DNA of 64,000 nucleotides from Chryseobacterium indologenes (GCA_016025055.1 CP065590.1:2170001-2234000); one strand, 5' to 3'. Positions 48,250 through 59,580 are shown, numbered from the stretch's first letter. Notes: a model not told the origin generated them from the letters alone. Numbers and translations are program-made.

Positions 48250-49062
48250 ATGAAAAAAATGACTGTGTGCCTTTTATTTCTGGGCGCAATGCATACGATC
48301 AATGCTCAAAAAATTAATCTGGGAAAAGCAGCTGGAATCGTTTCTAATGGTGCAAAAGCCCTGACATTTACCAACGAAGATGCCATCAAATTATCCAAAG
48401 AATCAGTAGAATGGATGGATAAGAATAATCCTGTGGCGGGAGCAAAAGATCCATATACCGTGAGATTGAATAAATTGTTTGGAAAACACAAATCACAAGA
48501 TGGCCTTAACCTGAATTACAAAGTGTACAAAGTAAAAGATATCAATGCTTTTGCTTGTGCAGACGGTAGTGTGAGAGTATTTTCTTCCCTGATGGACATC
48601 ATGACTGACAGTGAATTACTGGCTGTAATCGGGAACGAAATCGGTCACGTAAAAAATCAGGATACAAAAGATGCCATGAAATCTGCATACCTGAAGGCCG
48701 CCGCATTAGATGCCGCATCATCAGCTTCGGGCGCAGTAGCAGCCCTTAATGAAAGCCAGATCGGAAAAATGGCCAATGCATTTTTAGATGCCTCTCACAG
48801 CAAAAAACAGGAATCTGAAGCAGATACCTACTCATACGATTTCATGAAGACGAATAAGTATGATGTTGTAGGAGCTTATACAGCTTTCAAAAAACTGGCA
48901 TTACTTTCAGAAGGAAGTACGCAGACCAATTTTGAGAAGATGTTTAATTCTCACCCTGACAGTGAAAAGAGAGCGCTTGCAATCAAAAAGAAAGCAGAGA
49001 AAGACGGATTGTGGAAAGATCCGGGGACGGTAAGTCTTCCCACTTCAAAACTGACAAAATAA
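48250..49062 (+). CDS. M48-family metallopeptidase-like protein with altered HExxH
   Basis: 270 residues from the ATG at 48250, signal peptide MKKMTVCLLFLGAMHTINA. Family features are clear: FACADGSVRVFSSLMDIM, the zinc site region at 129-133, and the third ligand Glu in KQESEADTYSYDFM. The zinc motif reads NEIGH instead of HEIGH, that is, the first zinc His is Asn. Catalysis may be weakened or lost. It may act as a periplasmic chaperone-like homolog of BepA/LoiP. A C-to-A miscall would also explain it. Confidence 0.85.
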   Translation: MKKMTVCLLFLGAMHTINAQKINLGKAAGIVSNGAKALTFTNEDAIKLSKESVEWMDKNNPVAGAKDPYTVRLNKLFGKHKSQDGLNLNYKVYKVKDINAFACADGSVRVFSSLMDIMTDSELLAVIGNEIGHVKNQDTKDAMKSAYLKAAALDAASSASGAVAALNESQIGKMANAFLDASHSKKQESEADTYSYDFMKTNKYDVVGAYTAFKKLALLSEGSTQTNFEKMFNSHPDSEKRALAIKKKAEKDGLWKDPGTVSLPTSKLTK

Positions 49063-49084
49063 TTATTTTATTTATTGTTTAAAC

Positions 49085-49118
49085 GAAAATACCTCAAAGC
49101 TTTGCTTTGAGGTATTTT
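49085..49118. terminator. Bidirectional terminator
   Basis: AAAATACCTCAAAGC at 49085-49099 pairs perfectly with GCTTTGAGGTATTTT at 49103-49117, loop of three T. A on one side and T on the other make it work for both convergent genes, M48 and ABC-F. Confidence 0.9.
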
Positions 49119-49145
49119 TATATATTTTTTAATGCTGTTATAAGA

Positions 49146-50840
<1,695 letters not shown>

Positions 50841-50886
50841 TTAAATGTAGGGTATTTTTTATATATTTCATTAACGAAATTTTAAA

Positions 50887-51348
50887 ATGATGAAGATTGA
50901 AAAAACAGTTAACATATTAAATAGAAGAGCTCGGTTTGAATATGAAATTCTTGAGGAATACGAAGCCGGGATGGTTTTGACAGGGACAGAAATAAAATCT
51001 TTACGTTCTTCTAAAGCATCTATCACAGAATCGTTCTGTCAGTTTATTGATGGGGAATTATACATTATTAATATGATGATTGATGAGTATAAATTAGGCA
51101 CTTTTTATAATCACAAAACAAAAAGGGAACGGAAATTGCTGTTGCACAAAAAAGAATTAACAAAACTTGAGAAAAAGTTAAAAGATGCCGGGAACACAAT
51201 TATACCTCTGAAGTTATATATCACCGATCGAGGTAAAGCAAAGGTGCTGATAGCGCTGGGTAGAGGGAAAAAGCTTTACGATAAAAGAGAGGCGATAAAA
51301 GATAGAGAAAATAAACGGAACCTGGACAGAATATTAAAGAAAAGTTAA
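50887..51348 (+). CDS. smpB: SsrA-binding protein SmpB
   Basis: Partner of tmRNA in rescue of stalled ribosomes. 153 residues. NRRARFEYEILEEYEAGMVL and LTGTEIKSLRSSKASI are diagnostic, and the basic C-terminal tail KKLYDKREAIKDRENKR is complete. No ssrA gene was noticed in the window. It diverges from the ABC-F gene across 118 bp. Confidence 0.96.
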   Translation: MMKIEKTVNILNRRARFEYEILEEYEAGMVLTGTEIKSLRSSKASITESFCQFIDGELYIINMMIDEYKLGTFYNHKTKRERKLLLHKKELTKLEKKLKDAGNTIIPLKLYITDRGKAKVLIALGRGKKLYDKREAIKDRENKRNLDRILKKS

Positions 51349-51364
51349 AAATCATTTGAAAAAC

Positions 51365-51396
51365 TTTGTATATAAAGAAAAATTATATTTATTTTG
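51365..51396 (+). promoter_or_regulatory. Candidate promoter of the OmpA-family gene
   Basis: TTTG at 51365-51368 is followed after 20 bp by TTATTTTG at 51389-51396, a one-mismatch TAnnTTTG. The implied 5' leader is about 25 nt. Confidence 0.45.
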
Positions 51397-51425
51397 CATT
51401 ATCAATTATTTAATCATTTAATTCT

Positions 51426-52934
51426 ATGAAAAATCTAAAATTAGGAATTTCAGCATTGGCGCTTACTGTCGCTTCTACTGTTTTCGCGCAGACTACCAAT
51501 AATCCGTGGTTAATCGGAGTTGGTGCTCACGCAGAAAACCACGTAGCAGCACGTTCAAGCTTCAGTAATACGTTCTCTGCTAAAAATTTAACGAAGAGTA
51601 TGTTCAATATGAACAACTTCTCTATTACACCTCCACTATCTAAGTTAACAGTTGCTAGAAACATTGGAAAAGGTTTCGTTATCGACTGGCAGACTTCAGT
51701 AGGAAATGTTGAAAACAAAAGATTCAACATGGGGAAAGAGTTCTACCTAATGACAGGTCTTGGTCTTCAGGTTAAAGCTGCAGGTCTTTTATGGAACGAA
51801 GAATCTTGGTTTGATCCATATTTAAGAGTTGGTGCTAACTATTTAAGACATGACTATACTGCACTTTCTTTCCCAAGAACTAGTGTAGATGCTAATGGTA
51901 ACCCAATCGAAACTGTTCAAAACGGTAAAGATGGTAACGAAAATGGTAAAGCTAATTTCTTTGCTTTATCTACAGGTGCTGGTGCTAACTTCTGGGTAAC
52001 TAAGAACTTCGGTCTTGGTGTTCAGGGTGATTATGTATCAACTCCAGGTGATAAATCTTCAGTTGCAAACCACTGGCAAGCTTCTGCATCTATCTTATTC
52101 AGATTTGGAAACAGAGATAGAGATAAGGATGGTATCCTAGATAAAGATGACCTTTGTCCGGATACACCAGGTTTACCAGAATTCCAGGGATGTCCTGATA
52201 CAGACGGAGATGGTGTTCCAGATAAAGACGATCAATGTCCAGATGTAGCTGGTCCAGTTGAAAACAACGGTTGTCCTTGGCCAGATACAGACGGTGACGG
52301 TGTTATCGATAAAGATGATGCTTGTCCTACAGTAGCAGGTCCTGCTGAAAACAACGGTTGTCCTTGGCCAGATACAGACGGTGACGGTATCCTTGATAAA
52401 GATGATGCTTGTCCTACTGTTCCAGGTCTTCCAGAATACAACGGATGTCCTAAACCAGAGAAAGTAATCTCTGAAGAAGCTACAGGTGCTCTTAAAGGTA
52501 TCTTGTTCAACTTCAACAAAGCTACGATCAGACCAGAGTCTAACGGTAAGTTAGATGAAGCTGCTAAGATCATTAAGCAATCTTCAAATGGTACATTCTT
52601 AGTAACTGGTCACACAGATGCTAAAGGTGCTGCTGCTTACAACTTGAAACTTTCAAGAGAAAGAGCTGCTTCTGTAGTTGCTGCTCTTGAATCAAGAGGA
52701 GTTAACGGTAACCAATTGAAATCTACTGGTGTTGGATCAAGAGATGCTAAAGTTCCTGCTAAAGCAACTGACGCTGAAAGAATGGTTGACAGAAAAGTAG
52801 TTGTTGAAGCTGTTAACGGTGCTGCTTGGGATGCACTTAAGAAATCTGATCTAGACGTAGTAGTGAAGAAGACTGTAGTGAAGAAAGGTAAAGCTCCAGC
52901 TAAAAGAAAAGCTCCAGCTAAAAAAAGAAAATAA
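51426..52934 (+). CDS. OmpA-family outer membrane protein with thrombospondin type-3 repeats
   Basis: 502 residues. Signal peptide (MKNLKLGISALALTVASTVF), then a beta-barrel to about 230, then four calcium-binding type-3 repeats with DxDxDG motifs (DRDKDGILDKDDLCPDTPG and three more), then the peptidoglycan-binding OmpA domain (NFNKATIRPESNGKLDEAA, TGHTDAKGAAAYNLKLSRER). A Lys/Ala/Pro tail follows, ending RKAPAKKRK. Two of the repeats are nearly identical DNA, 87-bp period. Codons are biased as in the ribosomal genes, so it is probably abundant. Confidence 0.92.
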   Translation: MKNLKLGISALALTVASTVFAQTTNNPWLIGVGAHAENHVAARSSFSNTFSAKNLTKSMFNMNNFSITPPLSKLTVARNIGKGFVIDWQTSVGNVENKRFNMGKEFYLMTGLGLQVKAAGLLWNEESWFDPYLRVGANYLRHDYTALSFPRTSVDANGNPIETVQNGKDGNENGKANFFALSTGAGANFWVTKNFGLGVQGDYVSTPGDKSSVANHWQASASILFRFGNRDRDKDGILDKDDLCPDTPGLPEFQGCPDTDGDGVPDKDDQCPDVAGPVENNGCPWPDTDGDGVIDKDDACPTVAGPAENNGCPWPDTDGDGILDKDDACPTVPGLPEYNGCPKPEKVISEEATGALKGILFNFNKATIRPESNGKLDEAAKIIKQSSNGTFLVTGHTDAKGAAAYNLKLSRERAASVVAALESRGVNGNQLKSTGVGSRDAKVPAKATDAERMVDRKVVVEAVNGAAWDALKKSDLDVVVKKTVVKKGKAPAKRKAPAKKRK

Positions 52935-52953
52935 TTAATTTTTCTAAATAATG

Positions 52954-52989
52954 AATACCTCCAATTTTTTTGGAGGTATTTTTTTTTTG
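52954..52989 (+). terminator. Terminator after the OmpA-family gene
   Basis: AATACCTCCAA at 52954-52964 and TTGGAGGTATT at 52970-52980 form an 11-bp stem, loop TTTTT, followed by a T tract to 52988. Confidence 0.9.
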
Positions 52990-53001
52990 TTGACTTTTAG
53001 T

Positions 53002-53009
53002 TAATTTTG
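53002..53009 (+). promoter_or_regulatory. -7 element upstream of yebC
   Basis: TAATTTTG matches TAnnTTTG, 19 bp before the ATG at 53029. The nearest TTTG is only 12 bp upstream, inside the T tract of the previous terminator, so the -33 box is unclear. Confidence 0.5.
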
Positions 53010-53028
53010 TTGAAAATTAAAAATTAAA

Positions 53029-53769
53029 ATGGGAAGAGCATTTGAATATAGAAAAGCTTCTAAAATGGCCAGATGGGACAAGATGGCCAAAACATTCTCT
53101 AAAATAGGTAAAGATATTGCACTGGCAGTAAAAGCAGGAGGCGCAGATCCGGAATCCAATCCGGCACTAAGAAGATGTATCCAGAATGCCAAAGGGGCCA
53201 ACATGCCAAAGGACAACGTTGAAAGAGCAATTAAAAAAGCAAGCGGTGCCGATGCCGAAAACTATGAAGAAGTTACTTACGAAGGATACGGACAGGGAGG
53301 TGTGGCTTTCTTTGTAGAATGCACTACAAATAATACAACCAGAACTGTAGCTAATGTAAGAGCTGTCTTTAATAAATTTGACGGAAACCTTGGAAAAAAC
53401 GGTGAGCTTGCCTTTATCTTTGACAGAAAAGGTATTTTCACCATCGATTTGGCGCAAATCAAAATGGATTGGGATGATTTTGAAATGGAAATGATTGATG
53501 GAGGAGCAGAAGATGTGGAAAAAGATGAAGAGGAAGTAATGATTACAACTGCTTTTGAAGATTTCGGATCTTTATCCCATAAATTGGATGAACTTGGAAT
53601 TGAAGCAAAAAGCGCAGAACTGCAAAGAATTCCTAATAATACGAAAGAGGTTACTGAAGACCAGTTCAAAGCCAATATGAAAATGCTTGAACGTTTTGAA
53701 GATGACGATGATGTACAAAACGTTTACCACAATATGGAAATCACTGAAGAGTTGATGAATTCTCTTTAA
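53029..53769 (+). CDS. yebC: YebC/PmpR family protein (transcription or translation regulator)
   Basis: 246 residues. MGRAFEYRKASKMARWDKMA at the start and GGADPESNPALRRCIQNAK are family signatures, and the Glu/Asp-rich middle is typical. Members regulate transcription (PmpR) or assist translation at proline stretches (YebC/TACO1); which one applies here cannot be read from sequence. Confidence 0.93.
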   Translation: MGRAFEYRKASKMARWDKMAKTFSKIGKDIALAVKAGGADPESNPALRRCIQNAKGANMPKDNVERAIKKASGADAENYEEVTYEGYGQGGVAFFVECTTNNTTRTVANVRAVFNKFDGNLGKNGELAFIFDRKGIFTIDLAQIKMDWDDFEMEMIDGGAEDVEKDEEEVMITTAFEDFGSLSHKLDELGIEAKSAELQRIPNNTKEVTEDQFKANMKMLERFEDDDDVQNVYHNMEITEELMNSL

Positions 53770-53911
53770 AAAAATAATATAGCATTCATATACAGTTAAC
53801 TTTCAATTAGTTTCTTTGTATAAAACTATGAAATACCTTTCCTAAATTTCTAAACTATTGAAATTGTCGGGCGTTTCATTCGGCAAACCAAAAAAGCTGA
53901 AAAATATACGG

Positions 53912-54736
53912 ATGAAAAGAAACGTTGAATTAGTTGTCATATCGGATGTTCATTTGGGAACTTATGGATGTAAGGCTAAAGAATTGTTGAGGTACCTCAA
54001 TTCTATCCAACCCAAAACACTGGTTTTGAATGGCGATATTATTGATATCTGGCAGTTCAAAAAGTCTTACTTCCCTAAACCTCATTTGAAAATAATCAGA
54101 AAGATTCTTTCATTTGCTACTAAAGATACGGAGGTTTATTACATCACTGGCAATCATGATGAGATGTTCCGTAAGTTTACAGATTTTGAGCTTGGAAAAC
54201 TTAAGGTTTGTAACAAAATTTGTCTTACCATTGACGATAAAAAAACATGGATCTTTCATGGCGACGTTTTCGATGCGTCTGTTCAACATTCTAAATGGAT
54301 TGCCAAACTGGGAGGAAAGGGATACGATCTTTTAATCATAATCAATAATGTTGTCAACTGGTTTTTGGAGAAGATGGGTAAGGAAAAGTATTCGTTTTCA
54401 AAAAAAATCAAAAATAATGTAAAAAAAGCAGTAAAGTACATCGGTGATTTTGAGCTGACAGCTTCTGAACTTGCTATTGACAATCACTATGATTATGTGA
54501 TCTGCGGGCACATTCATCAGCCGCAAATGCGCGAAGTGGTCACTAAGAAAGGTTCCTGTACCTATCTTAATTCCGGTGACTGGATTGAGAATCTATCCGC
54601 TCTGGAATATAATGATAAACAATGGAGGATCTTTTATTATGACGAGTATAAACACTTGCTCACAGATGATGGAGCAGAAGACATTCAGGAAATGGATAAT
54701 TCTGATCTTTTAAAAATCGTAACCAATTTTACCTAA
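53912..54736 (+). CDS. LpxH-like metallophosphoesterase
   Basis: 274 residues from the ATG at 53912; a TTG at 53858 would add 18 residues lacking family features. The calcineurin-type motifs are complete: SDVHLG, NGDIIDIW, TGNHDEM, FHGDVFD and CGHIHQP. The family includes UDP-2,3-diacylglucosamine pyrophosphatases, but membrane-linked phosphatase function is only inferred. The stop is followed directly by the next ATG, suggesting coupling with the glycosyltransferase. Confidence 0.85.
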   Translation: MKRNVELVVISDVHLGTYGCKAKELLRYLNSIQPKTLVLNGDIIDIWQFKKSYFPKPHLKIIRKILSFATKDTEVYYITGNHDEMFRKFTDFELGKLKVCNKICLTIDDKKTWIFHGDVFDASVQHSKWIAKLGGKGYDLLIIINNVVNWFLEKMGKEKYSFSKKIKNNVKKAVKYIGDFELTASELAIDNHYDYVICGHIHQPQMREVVTKKGSCTYLNSGDWIENLSALEYNDKQWRIFYYDEYKHLLTDDGAEDIQEMDNSDLLKIVTNFT

Positions 54737-55708
54737 ATGAAAATTTTATACGCATTTCAGGGTACCGGAAACGGACATATGGCCAGAGCCCAGGAAATAA
54801 TTCCCATTCTAAAAAAATATGCATCCGTCGATACACTGATCAGTGGTCATCAATCGCAATTAAAGGCTGATTTTGGTATTAATTTTCAATATAAAGGTAT
54901 TTCTTTACTTTATAATAAAACAGGAGGTTTATCCTACCGTAAAACGTTTACTGAGAATAAATTTTTCGATGCGTTAAAAACTATAAGGAATCTTGAGCTT
55001 TCCGGATATGATTTAATCATCAATGATTATGAACCGTTAACAGGCTGGGCTTCGAAGATGAAAGGGCTGCCGATGATTGAACTAAGCCATCAGGCATCAA
55101 TGAGCTTTCCTGAAACTCCTAAACCTGATAAAAAAGATTTCCTGGGTGAAATGATTTTGAAATATTACGTTCCCAGTGAACGGAAAATCGGATTTCACTT
55201 TGAAAATTATCATCCCCAAATTAAAAAACCGGTGATCAGAAAAAAAATCAGAGATCTCAATCCGCAAAAACAGGGATATTATCTGGTATATCTTCCGAGT
55301 TTTGCAGATGAAAACATCATCAAAGTTTTAAGAAAGATTCCCGTACAGTGGAAAGTATTTTCAAAATACAGCACAGTTCGTGTAAAAGTAAAAAACGTTG
55401 AAGTTTTTCCTATTGACGAAATCCAATATCTGAAATATTTCGAAGGATGCGAAGGTATTCTATGCAATGCAGGTTTTGAAACACCTGCAGAAGCACTTTT
55501 TATGGATAAAAAACTGTTCGTAATTCCTATCCACAACCAATATGAGCAGGAGTGTAATGCCTGTGCCCTGGATAAAATGGGAATTCCTAATTCTAAAGTT
55601 TTAAAACTACAGGAAATTATGGAATGGGTAGCTTCTGACCAACATTTAAAAGTAGATTATCCCAATGATATTGAAGATATTCTTTTGAACGAAGTGCTAA
55701 TTCTTTAG
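54737..55708 (+). CDS. MurG/MJ1255-type glycosyltransferase
   Basis: 323 residues with a GT-B fold. ILYAFQGTGNGHMARAQEI at the start is the acceptor-side Gly loop, and GILCNAGFETPAEALFMDKK with IPIHNQYEQECNA is the nucleotide-sugar binding end. It starts right at the stop of the phosphoesterase gene. A shared job in cell-envelope lipid or glycan synthesis is likely. The 3' end overlaps the convergent acetyltransferase gene by 12 bp. Confidence 0.83.
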   Translation: MKILYAFQGTGNGHMARAQEIIPILKKYASVDTLISGHQSQLKADFGINFQYKGISLLYNKTGGLSYRKTFTENKFFDALKTIRNLELSGYDLIINDYEPLTGWASKMKGLPMIELSHQASMSFPETPKPDKKDFLGEMILKYYVPSERKIGFHFENYHPQIKKPVIRKKIRDLNPQKQGYYLVYLPSFADENIIKVLRKIPVQWKVFSKYSTVRVKVKNVEVFPIDEIQYLKYFEGCEGILCNAGFETPAEALFMDKKLFVIPIHNQYEQECNACALDKMGIPNSKVLKLQEIMEWVASDQHLKVDYPNDIEDILLNEVLIL

Positions 55709-55987
55709 AAAAATATCATCCACATCATTCATCCTCATCATTACAGATCTTGCATATGAACAGTGAGGATACACCTTCCAGCTATTCTCCCTTGCAAATC
55801 TGATGGCTTCTTCAACTAAAAATTTTCCCATTCCCCTCCCTTCAAATTCAGGATGCACAAGAACAAATGAAATGATCAGTTTGTGATCTTCAGGGAAAAT
55901 GGTATAGGTAAGTCTTCCTACTTCTTTAATTTCGTTATTTAATGTAAGTACTCCGCCGTTTCCGGATTTATTGTTTTCAAATTTCAT
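55697..55987 (-). CDS. Small GNAT-type N-acetyltransferase
   Basis: 96 residues, the short YjdJ-like class. The acetyl-CoA loop HPEFEGRGMGKFLVEEAIRF and the following YPHCSYARSVMM are clear. Tail-to-tail overlap of 12 bp with the glycosyltransferase gene. Substrate unknown. Confidence 0.88.
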   Translation of the reverse strand: MKFENNKSGNGGVLTLNNEIKEVGRLTYTIFPEDHKLIISFVLVHPEFEGRGMGKFLVEEAIRFARENSWKVYPHCSYARSVMMRMNDVDDIFLKN

Positions 55988-56079
55988 GAGTGTGGACTTT
56001 GATTCTAAAGATACAAAAATTGAACCGACCTTTAATTGTAGGCCATAAGTAAATGATTTAGATTATCAATATTTTGCGC

Positions 56080-56829
56080 CTAATTATCTTTTCCCGTATA
56101 ATAATTGTAATCTTTGATAATAACATTGATAAACTGCCTTTCCGTCATTTTTGTTGGATCTATTTCAAGTTTTAGAATTCCTTTTATTTTATCAGAAAGT
56201 CTGCTGATGATCTGACGGTCGTCTACTTTCAAAGCCTTTGTATAATTATCTTTAATGATCCTCATATCATTATCACTTAAAGCAATAACCTGAGGAAATG
56301 AAGGGATATAATCTTCCTTAATATGCTCTAAAATAGTATGGGAAATATTGATATTGTTCTTTAATGAAATAACAGCCGTCCCTGAGGCAATATCTCCCAG
56401 ACGCTGATTGTTTTTAGACACGATCATTGAGATCAGTCCAACGATACCGGCAAATGAAACATCTACAATTCTGAATACCCATCGGATCATATAGTCCCCA
56501 AAGCTCGCCTGATATCCGTCAATCTTCACCACCCTTATTTTCATGAGTTTTTTCCCCGGAGTCTGTCCTTCCATTAAGCTTTCAAGAACTACCGGATAAA
56601 TATATACGGGAAAGGTAAGAATGATATATATAGCCATGACAGACCATTGATCAAGACCATTCAGCAAATATCCTAAATCGAAAATATTGAAAAAAACATA
56701 AAGTATGATAATCACGTAAGCAACCCTGATGAGAAGATCAATGATGAATGCAAGCATTCTTTCTCCTACGCCGGCAATATTAAAGCTAATATTTACATTT
56801 TGTGAGGTATTTATCGCAATTTGAGCCAT
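56080..56829 (-). CDS. RDD family membrane protein
   Basis: 249 residues. The RDD domain covers about 15-155, with GVGERMLAFIIDLLIRVAYV at the first helix, the TPGKKLMKIRVV motif and SFAGIVGLISMIVS. The soluble C-terminal 90 residues are not assigned. It diverges from the SpoIIM-like gene across only 28 bp, so each promoter must overlap the other gene. In many Bacteroidota RDD genes accompany SpoIIM/DUF58/MoxR loci. Confidence 0.86.
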   Translation of the reverse strand: MAQIAINTSQNVNISFNIAGVGERMLAFIIDLLIRVAYVIIILYVFFNIFDLGYLLNGLDQWSVMAIYIILTFPVYIYPVVLESLMEGQTPGKKLMKIRVVKIDGYQASFGDYMIRWVFRIVDVSFAGIVGLISMIVSKNNQRLGDIASGTAVISLKNNINISHTILEHIKEDYIPSFPQVIALSDNDMRIIKDNYTKALKVDDRQIISRLSDKIKGILKLEIDPTKMTERQFINVIIKDYNYYTGKDN

Positions 56830-56857
56830 ATTTTTTATTATTTTAGCTTTTACAATT

Positions 56858-57841
56858 ATGAGAGAGGTTTATTTCATTAAACAAAATAAAGAAAAATGGT
56901 TGGGAATAGAACAGGTTATTGATGGGAAAATTAAAAAAAATCCTGATGACCTGTCTTCGTTGTACATCAACCTGATCAATGATCTTTCTTTTGCACAGAC
57001 TTATTATCCTAAAAGTAATACAACCGTTTATCTCAATCACTTATCTTCTCAGATTTTTCAGAAGATCTATAAGACAAAAAGAGTGGAAGAGAACAGGCTT
57101 ATTTACTTTTTTAAAACTGAGGTTCCCTTACTGGTTTATCAGTATCGACGGTATCTGATGTATGCTTTCCTCTTTTTTATTTTATTTACTTCCATAGGGG
57201 TATTATCAGGTATTTATGATAAAGATTTTGCCAAAGTTATTCTGGGTGAAGATTATGTGAATCAAACGATAGAAAACATTAAAAGTAATAATGCAGTAGG
57301 AATTTACCAGAGCGGAACTACCTGGGGAAGTACGATCGGAATTATTTTCAATAATATCCAGGTGGGAGCCAAATTGTATATCTACGGAATTGCCGGTGGA
57401 GTAGGAACTTTATTTGCTCTTCTGTCCAATAGTGTCATGTTGGGATCTTTCCAATATTTTTTCTATGATTACGGAGCTTTGAAAGACAGTGCAAGGGGAA
57501 TATGGCTTCATGGGGTTTTTGAAATTTTTGCGATGGTGGTGGAAGCCATGTGCGGATTGATTCTGGGAGCATCAATTCTTTTCCCGAGAACATTTTCAAG
57601 ATTTAATTCTTTTAAAAAAGGTTTTCAGGATTCATTTAAAATATTTTTGAGTACGGTCCCCTTTACGGTCTGTGCAGGAATTATTGAGGGGTATATCACC
57701 AGGCATGCTTTGAAAATGCCTTTGGTACTGAATTTTGCGATTATCATCACTTCACTTGTGATCATAGGGTTTTATTATTTTATATATCCTGCTATTGTTA
57801 ATAAAAAAACTAATAAACACGTCAATGATACAATTTTATAA
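56858..57841 (+). CDS. SpoIIM-like (stage II sporulation protein M family) membrane protein
   Basis: 327 residues. A soluble N-terminal part to about 100 precedes four to six membrane helices (YLMYAFLFFILFTSIGVLSG, GIAGGVGTLFALLSNSVMLG, GVFEIFAMVVEAMCGLILGA). The organism is not a spore former, so the name denotes family only. First gene of the locus that runs to DUF58. Confidence 0.85.
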   Translation: MREVYFIKQNKEKWLGIEQVIDGKIKKNPDDLSSLYINLINDLSFAQTYYPKSNTTVYLNHLSSQIFQKIYKTKRVEENRLIYFFKTEVPLLVYQYRRYLMYAFLFFILFTSIGVLSGIYDKDFAKVILGEDYVNQTIENIKSNNAVGIYQSGTTWGSTIGIIFNNIQVGAKLYIYGIAGGVGTLFALLSNSVMLGSFQYFFYDYGALKDSARGIWLHGVFEIFAMVVEAMCGLILGASILFPRTFSRFNSFKKGFQDSFKIFLSTVPFTVCAGIIEGYITRHALKMPLVLNFAIIITSLVIIGFYYFIYPAIVNKKTNKHVNDTIL

Positions 57842-58787
57842 AAAAAGAGATTTTGGAACTTTCATCAGTGATAGTTTCAACTTCTTCAAATTATACGGAA
57901 AGAATTACTTTAAAAATTATATTCTTATTAACGGGCTGCTTCTGATTTTAGCCGCTGTGGTAGTTATTTTCGGATTCAGGGAGATTTTCGGACAGCTCTT
58001 AGGGCCTAATATGAGTGGGGAAACCTATTACTTCGAAAAGTACTTTTCTGAGAACACAGGCATGCTTGTGGTAGTGTCGGTATTGATGTTTATATTGTTA
58101 ATGCTTATTGCAATCATTAACTATTTATACCCCGTTTTTTATCTGAAACGAATTGCTCACGGAGCCGAAAAAGTAAAGACAGATGAAATTCTGGATGACT
58201 TCAAAAAAAACTCGGGAAGAATAGGCAAACTGTGCCTCGGAATGATTTTTATTGTGGCACCATTGGTTTTGTTCGTGGTTGGATTTTCCTACCTCCTTGT
58301 ACTGATCATTATCGGATTTTTTCTGATATTGCTTTTATATCCTACGATATTTAACTGTACAACATTTTTGATGTACGACTATTTTAATTCCTCAAGAGGC
58401 TTTTTAGAAAGCTTAAGCTATTCTATCCGCTCTCAGTTTTCTTACACCAATGGAAGTGAAAAGTCTCCGTTCTGGAAATATTGGGCATCTTCATTTGTCA
58501 TGTTTATCATTATCTACATTGCAACGACCATTTTTACATTGGTTCCGATGATATTTTTCTACGGCTCAATACTGACTTCCACACCGGACGCCAGTTTTGA
58601 GGAAAATCCGTTTACCGGAGCTATGGGAATCGCTATGTTCATTTTCTACGGAATATCAATGATTCTCTCATTTTTCCTATCAAACCTGATGTATGTGAAT
58701 GCCGGTATCATGTACTATGACAGCAGAACAGATCTTCACCAGAAAGCAGAACTTGCCGAAATAGACACGATTGGTATCAATGAATAA
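57825..58787 (+). CDS. Multi-pass membrane protein of the SpoIIM-DUF58 locus
   Basis: 320 residues from the ATG at 57825, which overlaps the SpoIIM-like gene by 17 bp; a longer start at 57795 adds nothing recognisable. About five or six membrane segments (LINGLLLILAAVVVIFGF, VVVSVLMFILLMLIAIINYL, FIVAPLVLFVVGFSYLLVLI and others). The C-terminus ends in a short polar tail. I do not recognise a named family with confidence. Confidence 0.72.
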   Translation: MIQFYKKRDFGTFISDSFNFFKLYGKNYFKNYILINGLLLILAAVVVIFGFREIFGQLLGPNMSGETYYFEKYFSENTGMLVVVSVLMFILLMLIAIINYLYPVFYLKRIAHGAEKVKTDEILDDFKKNSGRIGKLCLGMIFIVAPLVLFVVGFSYLLVLIIIGFFLILLLYPTIFNCTTFLMYDYFNSSRGFLESLSYSIRSQFSYTNGSEKSPFWKYWASSFVMFIIIYIATTIFTLVPMIFFYGSILTSTPDASFEENPFTGAMGIAMFIFYGISMILSFFLSNLMYVNAGIMYYDSRTDLHQKAELAEIDTIGINE

Positions 58788-59569
58788 AATACTTTTTTCC
58801 ATAGTATTTCTTTTTTTCTGGGGTTTATTCGGGCTCAGAATGATAGTCCTGTGGATGATCATTTGATAGATTCGTTATATGCTACGGTACATTATAAAAA
58901 TATGCTTCCCGCAGATTCTGTTTTAAAAGCAAATCCGGTTTCGGAGAATACAGTATATCCCAAAACCTTTAAGAAAAATGTTCCGTCCAGATATAAGGGA
59001 AATGAATTTGATTATTCAGAATCAAAACCGAGAGAATCATTCTGGGCGAAATTAGTAAGAAAAATAAAAAATATTTTCAGGGGGATTTTTGGAGAAACCG
59101 TTTTTACCAAATCGGCACAATTTACAACAACATTGGTTAGATTATTTGCCATTATTCTTGTCGGCTTTTTATTGTATTTTGTTATCAGATATGTTCTTGG
59201 GAAAGATGGTAATTTTATTTTTGGTAAAAAGAACAGAAAATTAAATCTCAATGTAGAAGAGCTTCACGAAAATATTCATGAAATTAACTTTCCTGAAAGT
59301 ATTGCGAAGTTCGAGCACGAGAAAGATTACCGTTCTGCGGTACGTTATCAGTTCTTATTTATTCTCAAAAAATTAAGTGATAAAAAACTGATCATCTGGA
59401 ATCCTGAAAAAACAAATAAAGACTACGTTGGAGAAGTAAAAGCTCCTCACCTTAAAAAGAGTTTTCCGACCTTTCTCATATCTTCGAGTATGTCTGGTAC
59501 GGAGAATTTGATATTACAGAGCAGAATTATCAAAAATTTAAAAATCAATTTCAGACCTTTACACCATAA
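58780..59569 (+). CDS. DUF4129-domain protein (two frameshifts)
   Basis: The ATG at 58780 overlaps the previous stop by 8 bp. One added G at 58831-58833 joins a signal-like start (MNKILFSIVFLFFWGLFG) to AQNDSPVDDHLIDSLY. One added A at 59454-59458 restores KKEFSDLSHIFEYVWYGEFD and the stop at 59567-59569. The corrected protein has 263 residues: exported N-terminal part, one helix near 120-140 (LVRLFAIILVGFLLYFVIRY), then the DUF4129 domain (FEHEKDYRSAVRYQFLFILK). DUF4129 often accompanies transglutaminase and DUF58 genes. Both lesions are in homopolymers. Confidence 0.82.
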
Positions 59570-59580
59570 CTTAATTTACC

